This document shows, piece after piece, positions 22,908 through 29,795 of a DNA stretch of 32,462 nt. The DNA is taken from the NCBI GenBank assembly GCA_964349515.1, contig CAYGHG010000017.1:1-32462 (forward strand), given 5' to 3'. Position 1 is the stretch's first letter; each line of letters begins with the position of its first letter. Source of the stretch: CAYGHG01 sp964349515 (GTDB lineage: Bacteria > Oederibacteriota > PGYV01 > CAYGHG01). The translations under genes and the position numbers were made by a program. A model generated the notes under the pieces. That model saw nothing but the letters and a program-made list of their open reading frames with translations. It was not told the origin of the DNA and searched no databases.

Positions 22908-23744
22908 ATGAAAAAGATTCTTGTTTTGTTTTGCGTTTTGGTATTTGCATCTTCTCTTACCGCTTCGACGGAATCGCTGATCAACGCTGAAGGGAAGGAT
23001 TATAAAATATCTCTTTCAGCGGAGCTCGGGACTGTGTTTGTGGCTTCTCATAAGATACAGTTTGGGGAAACAGGGACTTTGTTTGATTATGTGGAAGACG
23101 GAAACCAGAATGTACTGTTTCCTTTTTCGCGCTACACTGCCGAACTCAGGCTTTTTGACAGGCACGCTGTAGTCTTTCTTTATCAGCCGCTGGAAGTTTT
23201 TACGGAAGCCATAGTTGACCGCGATGTTACGGTATATGACGTGACTTTCCTTGCCGGGACTCCTATGAAACTAAAATATGGATTTACTTTTTACAGGGCG
23301 AGCTATCTATACTACTTCATCAAAGAAAACAACATGGAACTGGGAGCGGGGCTTTCTCTTCAGATCCGCAATGCTTCCATATCATTTGCATCTGCTGACG
23401 GAGAACAGTTTGTAACCTCTCAGAATATAGGGCCCGTGCCTATTATCAAGCTTGCGGGCAAATACACCTTTGACAACGGAATATGGACCGCTCTGGAGGC
23501 TGACGGCTTTTACGCCAACAGCGAATTTTTTAACGGAGCATCGTTCCCGTTCGAGGGCGCGATATGGGACATTAGCGGCCGCGCCGGAATTGAACTTAAA
23601 AACGGCATCAAGCCCTTCATTAATGTAAGATTCCTGGCCGGAGGCGCAAAAGGCACATCGCGCTACGAAGACGCAGAAGGCGACGGTTTTGCCAACAACT
23701 GGCTGAGCACGCTCTCGCTGACGCTCGGGGTTGTTTTAGATTAA
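22908..23744 (+). CDS. Secreted, probably outer-membrane beta-barrel protein
   Basis: A protein of 278 residues with a signal peptide (KK plus a hydrophobic stretch, about 1-20). The rest alternates polar and aromatic residues in strands (YTAELRLFDRHAVVFLYQPLEV, GAGLSLQIRNASISF, GIKPFINVRFLAGGAKG). The terminal SLTLGVVLD lacks the usual final aromatic, so the barrel is likely but not certain. I do not recognise a named family. AAAGGAGG lies 7 bases before the ATG. The gene is flanked on both sides by copies of the same composite intergenic repeat in the same orientation. Confidence 0.65.
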   Translation: MKKILVLFCVLVFASSLTASTESLINAEGKDYKISLSAELGTVFVASHKIQFGETGTLFDYVEDGNQNVLFPFSRYTAELRLFDRHAVVFLYQPLEVFTEAIVDRDVTVYDVTFLAGTPMKLKYGFTFYRASYLYYFIKENNMELGAGLSLQIRNASISFASADGEQFVTSQNIGPVPIIKLAGKYTFDNGIWTALEADGFYANSEFFNGASFPFEGAIWDISGRAGIELKNGIKPFINVRFLAGGAKGTSRYEDAEGDGFANNWLSTLSLTLGVVLD

Positions 23745-23914
23745 CCCCCTTTGCTACGGAAAGGGGGGCAGGGGGGATTTGACTTAAGTTTTATGTTATA
23801 AGTTATAAGCTATAGGCTATAAGTTAAAGGCAAGACAAAAGACAAAAGACAGAAGTAAATACGAATACAAGACAAAAGCCCCTCACCTAAATCCTCTCCC
23901 CTCAGGGGAGAGGA
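23745..23914 (+). repeat. Composite intergenic repeat, copy B
   Basis: It begins at the stop codon of the outer-membrane protein gene with the same TTAACCCCCTTT junction as copy A. The 29-base core at 23760-23788 is identical to copy A. The purine-rich middle has units such as TTATAAGTTATAAGC and GACAAAAGACAAAAGACAG. The end is a stem ATCCTCTCCCC / GGGGAGAGGA (23891-23914). The right arm merges with the Shine-Dalgarno region of the glycoside hydrolase gene. Confidence 0.85.
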
Positions 23915-23931
23915 GGATTAGAGGTAATGCG

Positions 23932-26892
23932 TTGAAGAACATTTTTATTACTTTATTACTGCTGCTAAATACATCTGCTTTTGCAGCAGTTTCTACTGTT
24001 AATATCGACGCTTCCTCTGACGAGCATTTCTATGAGCGCGACATGGCTTTTGGAACCAATTTTCTCGGCGAGTGGACTGATTTCAAACTTTACAGGGACA
24101 ATGTTTACCGCTTTCAGCAGGCCGGCACGAGATTCTTACGGTTTCCCGGCGGCTCAAACTCAAACGAATACCACTGGAACGGTGACGGTTATTATGATGG
24201 TGATAAAGTGTGGCACATCAATAACAGCCCAAATGTCACCTCTTTTCAGAGGGGGTTCTATAACTTATCAGTCCATCGCGGTTCATCCTCTATAGGCTAC
24301 GGCAAGCCTGCTGTTGTAACAGACGGAGATTTGGATACATACTGGCTGAGTTATCCGGGCGCCGAAGGGCTGCAGTGGGTTTATATTGACATACAAACCG
24401 CATCATACCAGCCTGTGGCTGTGACAAGGATTGTCATTGACTGGGGCGACCCTTACGCCTCGCAGTACAAAATACAGTACTCAAACGCAAACTGGAACTA
24501 CACCGGGCACTGGGCTTATAATGACACTGCCTGGGCAGATACAACACAGAATAACGTCGCAGGCGCCGGAGGGCAGGCGGATTTGAGCTTTGACCAGGTA
24601 AGTGCCAAGTATGTCCGCGTGCTGTGTGAGACTTCTTCGTCAGCCGGAGGGCAGATTGCAATTAAAGAGATAAAACTATTCGGACCCGCCGGGCAGATAA
24701 CCAACAATGTAAATAGTGTCGCCCAGACGCCTTCTGTTGCTTCATCCATGGCTTTAGGGGACGTTTTCCACGAATACGACACAATGGATTTTGAGCAGTT
24801 TATCGGAGTAGCAAAATCAATGACCCCGCATGCAGAGCCCATGATAACCATAAACTTTTTCACAGGCACGGTTCAGGAGGCGGCTGACTGGGTCTATTAC
24901 GCAAATGTACACAGAGGATACAATATTAAGTACTGGGAGATCGGAAATGAAAACTGGGGCAACTGGGAGTCAGGCGGGCCCTGTGACCCTGTTAACTACG
25001 CAAAACGTTTCATCGCGCTGTATGACGCCATGACTGCGGTTGACCCTTCGATTATTATCGCGCCTCAGTTTAACGGCGTCCCTGACAGGTCAAATGTGAC
25101 CATGACCGCGGGAAACAATCCGGGAGATTACGATTATTATATCGATACTTTTTTAAAGTACCTGGCAGATAACGGCAGGGCAGGCATTTTAAAAGGGCTT
25201 TCTGTTCATAAATACCCGTCGTGGATGCCTGTCGCGGAAGCAACTCCGCTTGCGCAGGTTGACATATGGGACACGGAAGTACCGATGGTAAAATCCTGGA
25301 TAAATAACAGATGCTCAAACCCTGAAGAGGTGAAAATATGGCTGACAGAATATAATGACGGCATAGACAGCGGTTTTACGAACCGATTCTACAACTCGCT
25401 TTTTGTGACCGCGTACACTCTTAACTTCCTGCGTAACGGCGGGGACTACACCTGTTTTTTCAGGCCCTTTGGCACGCCCGGGCCGGGCCAGACGGATAAA
25501 ACAATTTTTTCAGATTTCGGGTACCTTGAGGGCGGCGGGCTTTACGGCAGCCTCGCTGATTACAGGTGCCAGCCGAGATCCTCCTTTTACGCTTTTGAGA
25601 TGATGTACAACAGGTTTTCCGCGGCTGATGAATTTGGAAATACTCTGGTTGCGGCTTCGTCATCGCTTTCTGCGCTGAAAGTTTACGCCAACAGGAGAGG
25701 CGACAGAAAACTGTCAATTGCCTTTATTAATACCGATCAATCAAACACGGTAAACGCGGCTGTATCAATAACGGGGTTTACTCCGCTCAGCCAGGCAGAG
25801 GAAGTAACATATACCCGTCAGAACTATTCCTGGGTGCATAACGGCACTAATTCCTACGCAAACCCCAATACCCCGCCGGTAATAACCTCATACAGCGGCG
25901 CCGCGCAGAATTTTACCTTTGTATCGCCGCCGTATTCGGTAAAAATTTTAACCATGTATGATTCCTTGCAGCCTACCCTTGTGCCTTCACACACGCCTAC
26001 AATGCTGCCGACGCCTACGATAACTCCGACTCCGGTACCGAACGGAGGCGCGCTTGTGGACGACTGCGAGGACGGAGACTTAAGAAATCTGTGGGGAGGG
26101 CAGTGGTCTGTGTATGGTGATGGAATATCTTTATATCCGCAGGCTGTTGATTCGATGACCTGCGACGGCGCGGGGGCGGCAGGTTCTTCGTGCTACATGC
26201 GGGTAACAGGCACCGTACTTAACAACACGTGGGGTTTCGGTGTAAACTGCCCGCTTAATTCGTCGTGGAATCCGACTGACATAAGCATGTATGACGGAAT
26301 ATTTTTTCACTGCAAAGGCTCTGCAAACAGCGCCAGAATGGCAATGCCCCAGTATGATACGGCTGATGGGAATTTCGGCGCTGACTTTATGGTAAATACA
26401 TACTGGGCATATTATGAGATACCTTTTTCAGCCCTGATATTCGCGGTATGGGCGACGCCGGGCCCCGTCTGGACGGCTCAGAACATACAGGCTGTGCAGT
26501 TCCAGCCTGACGGCGGTTATTCGGGGGAGGTTTACAGGGAGATAGCTGTAGATAATGTGGGTTTTTACAGGAATACGCCCACTCCCGAACCTACGGTTGT
26601 AGAGCTGCCTGCCGCGCTTACAGATGTAAAGGCCGTGCCTTCTCTTTGTGTACTGCAGGATGGCTGCAGCGGAATAAGGTTTACGGGCCTTACCGCGAAT
26701 AATAAGATTTCGATTTATTCACTGGAAGGCAGCCTGGTTCATTACGCGGAAGTACAGACGGCAGACGGCACATATTTCTGGAAAATAGCGGGCATTAGAA
26801 AAGGAAAAGCAGCCGCGCCGGGAATATACATTTATGTAATACAGGGTGAAGACGGAAGCATGGTTAAGGGGAAGGCCGCGGTGGTACGGTAA
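23932..26892 (+). CDS. Large secreted glycoside hydrolase, alpha-L-arabinofuranosidase-like, with inserted discoidin domain
   Basis: A protein of 986 residues from a TTG start (GAGGT 6 bases upstream) with a signal peptide to about 18. The catalytic barrel resembles clan GH-A arabinofuranosidases: RFPGGSNSNEY, WEIGNENWG with acid/base Glu340, and WLTEYND with nucleophile Glu473. A discoidin (F5/8 type C) sugar-binding domain of about 145 residues (108-252) is inserted after the second strand of the barrel. Then follow a beta-sandwich, a Thr-Pro linker (TPTITPTPVPNGG), a CBM11/CIA30-like domain (DDCEDGDLRNLWGG to DNVGFYR), and a final module ending PGIYIYVIQGEDGSMVKGK that resembles a C-terminal sorting domain. 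It should release sugars from plant or algal polysaccharide; the exact substrate is not determined. Confidence 0.85.
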   Translation: MKNIFITLLLLLNTSAFAAVSTVNIDASSDEHFYERDMAFGTNFLGEWTDFKLYRDNVYRFQQAGTRFLRFPGGSNSNEYHWNGDGYYDGDKVWHINNSPNVTSFQRGFYNLSVHRGSSSIGYGKPAVVTDGDLDTYWLSYPGAEGLQWVYIDIQTASYQPVAVTRIVIDWGDPYASQYKIQYSNANWNYTGHWAYNDTAWADTTQNNVAGAGGQADLSFDQVSAKYVRVLCETSSSAGGQIAIKEIKLFGPAGQITNNVNSVAQTPSVASSMALGDVFHEYDTMDFEQFIGVAKSMTPHAEPMITINFFTGTVQEAADWVYYANVHRGYNIKYWEIGNENWGNWESGGPCDPVNYAKRFIALYDAMTAVDPSIIIAPQFNGVPDRSNVTMTAGNNPGDYDYYIDTFLKYLADNGRAGILKGLSVHKYPSWMPVAEATPLAQVDIWDTEVPMVKSWINNRCSNPEEVKIWLTEYNDGIDSGFTNRFYNSLFVTAYTLNFLRNGGDYTCFFRPFGTPGPGQTDKTIFSDFGYLEGGGLYGSLADYRCQPRSSFYAFEMMYNRFSAADEFGNTLVAASSSLSALKVYANRRGDRKLSIAFINTDQSNTVNAAVSITGFTPLSQAEEVTYTRQNYSWVHNGTNSYANPNTPPVITSYSGAAQNFTFVSPPYSVKILTMYDSLQPTLVPSHTPTMLPTPTITPTPVPNGGALVDDCEDGDLRNLWGGQWSVYGDGISLYPQAVDSMTCDGAGAAGSSCYMRVTGTVLNNTWGFGVNCPLNSSWNPTDISMYDGIFFHCKGSANSARMAMPQYDTADGNFGADFMVNTYWAYYEIPFSALIFAVWATPGPVWTAQNIQAVQFQPDGGYSGEVYREIAVDNVGFYRNTPTPEPTVVELPAALTDVKAVPSLCVLQDGCSGIRFTGLTANNKISIYSLEGSLVHYAEVQTADGTYFWKIAGIRKGKAAAPGIYIYVIQGEDGSMVKGKAAVVR

Positions 26893-26979
26893 GGGGCAAT
26901 TAAAAACAGTTAATTGATTTATAGCAACGTGTGATTGGACGTTATATTGGCATTCCGGGAAGACCCGTTAAAATTAAAG

Positions 26980-27008
26980 TTGAAAAATAAGATTTCATAT
27001 TATATAAT
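26980..27008 (+). promoter_or_regulatory. Promoter of the toxin-antitoxin pair
   Basis: TTGAAA at 26980-26985 and an exact TATAAT at 27003-27008 with a 17-base spacer. The start codon of the antitoxin is 31 bases further on, after AAGGAGG. Confidence 0.72.
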
Positions 27009-27012
27009 TATA
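27003..27012 (+). promoter_or_regulatory. Palindrome on the -10 box, likely autoregulatory operator
   Basis: TATAATTATA is a perfect 10-base palindrome coinciding with the -10 element, inside a longer AT-rich imperfect symmetry. Ribbon-helix-helix antitoxins usually bind such sites to repress their own operon. AT-rich sequence produces palindromes by chance, so confidence is moderate. Confidence 0.45.
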
Positions 27013-27038
27013 ATATAAAATCATATAAGGAGGATGCC

Positions 27039-27299
27039 ATGAAAAAGGTAAAGGCATTGTCTGTTACGATACCTAATGAGCTTACCGAAAAGATATACAG
27101 GATAAGTGAAGATGAGATGAAAAGCGTAAGCTCCATTGTAAGCGAAGCTGTGATGACTTACTGCATTAAAAAAGACTTGGAAAAAGTCCGTGCCGAGTTT
27201 TCTGAAAGAGCCCGTAAAATGGGGATAGTGAGCGAAGATGACATAAACAGGGTGATACATGAGTACAGAAAAGAACGTAAAAATAAAAATAACCGTTGA
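27039..27299 (+). CDS. Ribbon-helix-helix antitoxin
   Basis: A protein of 86 residues with an N-terminal beta-strand VKALSVTIPNELTEKI and two helices (SVSSIVSEAVMTYCI) typical of CopG/Arc-type DNA-binding proteins. The C-terminal half is charged and helical and would wrap the PIN toxin. The dimer probably represses its own promoter through the palindrome at 27003. AAGGAGG lies 6 bases before the ATG. The reading frame overlaps the toxin gene by 41 bases, an arrangement that couples synthesis of the two. Confidence 0.85.
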   Translation: MKKVKALSVTIPNELTEKIYRISEDEMKSVSSIVSEAVMTYCIKKDLEKVRAEFSERARKMGIVSEDDINRVIHEYRKERKNKNNR

Positions 27300-27681
27300 T
27301 ACAAACATCCTTATATCCGCTTTTATATACCCGGGTATGACGGTCGTTAAAATATTTGACATGATAATGGACGGCAAGGTGCTGCTGGGCCTGTCAGAGG
27401 ATATTTTAAGGGAGTTCGCCGGCGTTTGTGTCCGCAAATTTGACTATGAACCGGAAGAAGCTATCCGGCATACGGATATTATCAGGCAGAGCTCGGAAAT
27501 CGTAAGGCCGAAAGATAGAGTGAGGATTATCAGGGATGAACCTGATAACAGGATTCTTGAATGCGCGGCGGAGTATGAAGCGGATTATATCGTTTCAGGT
27601 GATAAACACATACTTGATGTAAAAAAATACAGGGGGATTGAAATTCTGACTCCGGCTGAATTTATAAAAAAACTTCCGTGA
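27259..27681 (+). CDS. PIN-domain toxin (VapC-like ribonuclease, COG1569 type)
   Basis: A PIN domain of 140 residues with all acidic residues of the metal site: ITVDTNILISAF (Asp near 14), EDILREF (Glu), DEPDNRILECA (Asp) and VSGDKHIL (Asp). The family consists of Mg2+-dependent ribonucleases that cut RNA and slow growth when the antitoxin is lost. The start ATG 27259 has AGGGTG 6 bases upstream inside the antitoxin gene; it adds about ten residues before the first core strand, and no better start follows. The catalytic set is complete, so the toxin is probably active. Confidence 0.88.
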   Translation: MSTEKNVKIKITVDTNILISAFIYPGMTVVKIFDMIMDGKVLLGLSEDILREFAGVCVRKFDYEPEEAIRHTDIIRQSSEIVRPKDRVRIIRDEPDNRILECAAEYEADYIVSGDKHILDVKKYRGIEILTPAEFIKKLP

Positions 27682-27753
27682 ATATTGAAATCGATTGTAT
27701 GCTGACAGAGGTAATTGCTCTATTATTCAAGCCGGAATTCCTTCTCTGCCCTG

Positions 27754-27782
27754 TTGTACTGAACAGCTGCTTTTGATATAAT
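27754..27782 (+). promoter_or_regulatory. Promoter of the glycogen synthase gene
   Basis: TTGTAC at 27754-27759 and an exact TATAAT at 27777-27782 with a 17-base spacer, 39 bases before the ATG at 27822. Confidence 0.7.
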
Positions 27783-27821
27783 ATTTAAAATGAATTCAAA
27801 TAACAGCTTCGGAGGCACAAA

Positions 27822-29057
27822 ATGAAAATCGGAATCCTGACAAACGAATTCCCGCCAAACGTCTATGGAGGCGCAGGCGTGCACGTTGAATATCTGACTG
27901 ATGAGATGAAAAAACTCAATGACGGCGCCAATAAGGTCGAGGTTGTATGTTTCGGCACCCAGAAGGTAAGGGAACCGAACCTGGAGGTTGACGGGGTATC
28001 CGCGGATTATACATATGAGGTAAAGGACGAGAAGCACCGTAAATTTCTGGATACTGTATTTAAAAACACGGTAATGGCCGGCGAGCTGGGCGAGGTGGAC
28101 GTAGTCCACTGTCATACCTGGTACAGCCACTTCGCGGGAATCCTCGTCAGAGAACTTCATCAGGTGCCGCTGGTGCTATCAACACACTCTCTGGAACCGC
28201 ACAGGCCCTGGAAGGCAGAGCAGCTTGGGACCGCTTATTTCGGCTCTTCGTGGGTGGAAAAAACAGCTTATGAAAACGCGGACGGCGTAATAGCGGTTTC
28301 TGAAGCGATGAAAAAAGATGTGCACGATCTGTACAACGTGCCCTTTGAAAAAATCAGGGTAATTCACAACGGGATAAATCTTTCCCAGTACAAGCCGAAG
28401 CCGGACAATGCAGTGCTTGACAAATACAAAATTGACAGGGACAAGCCGTTTATTCTGTTTGTGGGAAGAATAACACGGCAAAAAGGCATAATCCACCTGG
28501 TCAATGCCCTGAAATATCTTAAAGAAGGCTTCCAGATTGTGCTTTGCGCAGGCGCGCCAGATACAAAGGAAATAGCGGCTGAGATGGAAAAGGCGGTAGC
28601 CGAGGCAAAGAAAGAAGCAAAAAACCCCATACTGTGGATTCCCGAGATGGTTCCTAAAGATGATGTAATAACACTGTACACAATGGCTTCCATATTTGTA
28701 TGCCCCTCTGTGTATGAGCCTTTCGGCATTATCAACCTTGAGGCTATGGCCTGCGAAACACCGGTAGTCGCTACAAAAGTGGGCGGTATACCGGAGGTTG
28801 TAATCCCGGGCGAGACGGGGCTGCTGGTGCCTATTGATAATAAAGGCGGAGCTGACGTAGAGCCTAAAGACCCTGATAAGTTTGCGCGCGACCTGGCTGA
28901 GGCGGTTAACTCCATAGTTGACAAGCCCGACACACTGAAAGCGATGGCGTTAAAATCCCGCAAAAGAGTGGAAGACCACTTCAGCTGGATTTCTATAGCG
29001 GCCAAAACGGTTGATTTCTATGCGGAGCTCATAAGGAATTTTAAAAAGAAAGGGTGA
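27822..29057 (+). CDS. glgA: Glycogen synthase, Corynebacterium-type (GT4)
   Basis: A cytosolic glycosyltransferase of 411 residues with the GT-B fold. The N-terminal EFPPNVYGGAGVHVEYL, then HTWYSHFAGILVRELH and STHSLEPHRPWKAEQLG identify the Corynebacterium-type glycogen synthase family (TIGR02149) rather than the E. coli-type GlgA. The C-terminal donor site has VGRITRQKG and the EX7E motif EPFGIINLE (Glu299, Glu307). It transfers glucose from ADP-glucose to glycogen or, as for the related GlgM, may form maltose 1-phosphate. The start is fixed by CGGAGG 7 bases upstream and a promoter at 27754. A rhodanese gene follows after 6 bases, so the two are probably co-transcribed, which is unexpected. 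Confidence 0.92.
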   Translation: MKIGILTNEFPPNVYGGAGVHVEYLTDEMKKLNDGANKVEVVCFGTQKVREPNLEVDGVSADYTYEVKDEKHRKFLDTVFKNTVMAGELGEVDVVHCHTWYSHFAGILVRELHQVPLVLSTHSLEPHRPWKAEQLGTAYFGSSWVEKTAYENADGVIAVSEAMKKDVHDLYNVPFEKIRVIHNGINLSQYKPKPDNAVLDKYKIDRDKPFILFVGRITRQKGIIHLVNALKYLKEGFQIVLCAGAPDTKEIAAEMEKAVAEAKKEAKNPILWIPEMVPKDDVITLYTMASIFVCPSVYEPFGIINLEAMACETPVVATKVGGIPEVVIPGETGLLVPIDNKGGADVEPKDPDKFARDLAEAVNSIVDKPDTLKAMALKSRKRVEDHFSWISIAAKTVDFYAELIRNFKKKG

Positions 29058-29063
29058 ACAAAT

Positions 29064-29702
29064 ATGGCAGTAAAGAAAAAGAAAACTGCTAAGAAAAAGA
29101 GTGTAAAAAAAACTGTAAAGCCTGCGCAGGTAAAGCAGCCTGAAAACGCGGGCCCTGACAGCCTGAAACTGATGATGGCAGGCATAGCGGCTGTTGCTGT
29201 GGTGATAATAATGATTATAGCCGCGGCAGCGCTGAAGCCGAAGCCGAGTGCACCGGATTCAAGCGGGATTACCCTTGCAGAATCACAGGAGCAGCCGGAT
29301 ACGGCGGTGGCTGATGAGAATGTAAAGCCTGATTTTAAAAAACTGTTTCAGGAAGTATCTTTAAAGCAGGAAATTCATAAAATAGACATTGACGCGGCAA
29401 AATATCTGTTTGATTCGGGAAGGGCTGTATTTGTGGATTCGCGCAGTAAAGGCGAATACGACAGGCAGAGAATTAAAGGCTCGATTTTTCTTCCTGTAAA
29501 CGCTTCCCAGGATGAAATAGACAGGGCCGCGAAAAAATACCGGGGAAAAGTTCTGGTAACATACTGCCACGGCAGCGGCTGCCACCTGGCTGACAAGGTG
29601 GCTTACAGGCTGTTTGATGCCGGCCATAAAAAACTCGCCATATTTTGGGGAGGCTGGCCAAAGTGGGACGAGCACAAATATCCCGAAACGCTCGGGAATT
29701 AA
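29064..29702 (+). CDS. Membrane-anchored single-domain rhodanese with Lys-rich tail
   Basis: A protein of 212 residues. A Lys-rich cytoplasmic tail (1-20) is followed by one membrane segment (about 36-57), an acidic linker, then one rhodanese domain (about 105-205) outside the membrane: FVDSRSKGEYDRQRI, and the loop YCHGSGCHLADKVA with Cys168 and Cys173. It ends with GGWPKWDEHKYPE, matching the GGWPEWTQA segment of the proteins at 12194 and 17160. It may hold a persulfide or other soft ligand. It is downstream of glgA by 6 bases and its stop codon is inside a strong terminator, so it ends the transcript. There is no MauE or CcdA beside this copy. Confidence 0.87.
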   Translation: MAVKKKKTAKKKSVKKTVKPAQVKQPENAGPDSLKLMMAGIAAVAVVIIMIIAAAALKPKPSAPDSSGITLAESQEQPDTAVADENVKPDFKKLFQEVSLKQEIHKIDIDAAKYLFDSGRAVFVDSRSKGEYDRQRIKGSIFLPVNASQDEIDRAAKKYRGKVLVTYCHGSGCHLADKVAYRLFDAGHKKLAIFWGGWPKWDEHKYPETLGN

Positions 29703-29738
29703 AATAAAAGCCGCCCCTTTTGGGGCGGCTTTTATTTT
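29701..29738. terminator. Strong intrinsic terminator after the third rhodanese
   Basis: A perfect 17-base stem AAAATAAAAGCCGCCCC / GGGGCGGCTTTTATTTT with a TTTT loop. The GC core followed by a T-rich arm is a textbook terminator and works in both directions. It includes the stop codon of the rhodanese gene and separates it from the exporter operon. Confidence 0.95.
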
Positions 29739-29795
29739 ATCCGCACGGGGAACCGGAAATCCAAATAAAGCGTCCAATTCTTATCTACTCAGGGA

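Noticed and set aside
22662..23914. Composite transposon formed by the two repeats around the outer-membrane protein gene
   Set aside because: No transposase, no terminal inverted repeats spanning the unit and no target duplication visible; the copies are in direct orientation and tied to gene ends.
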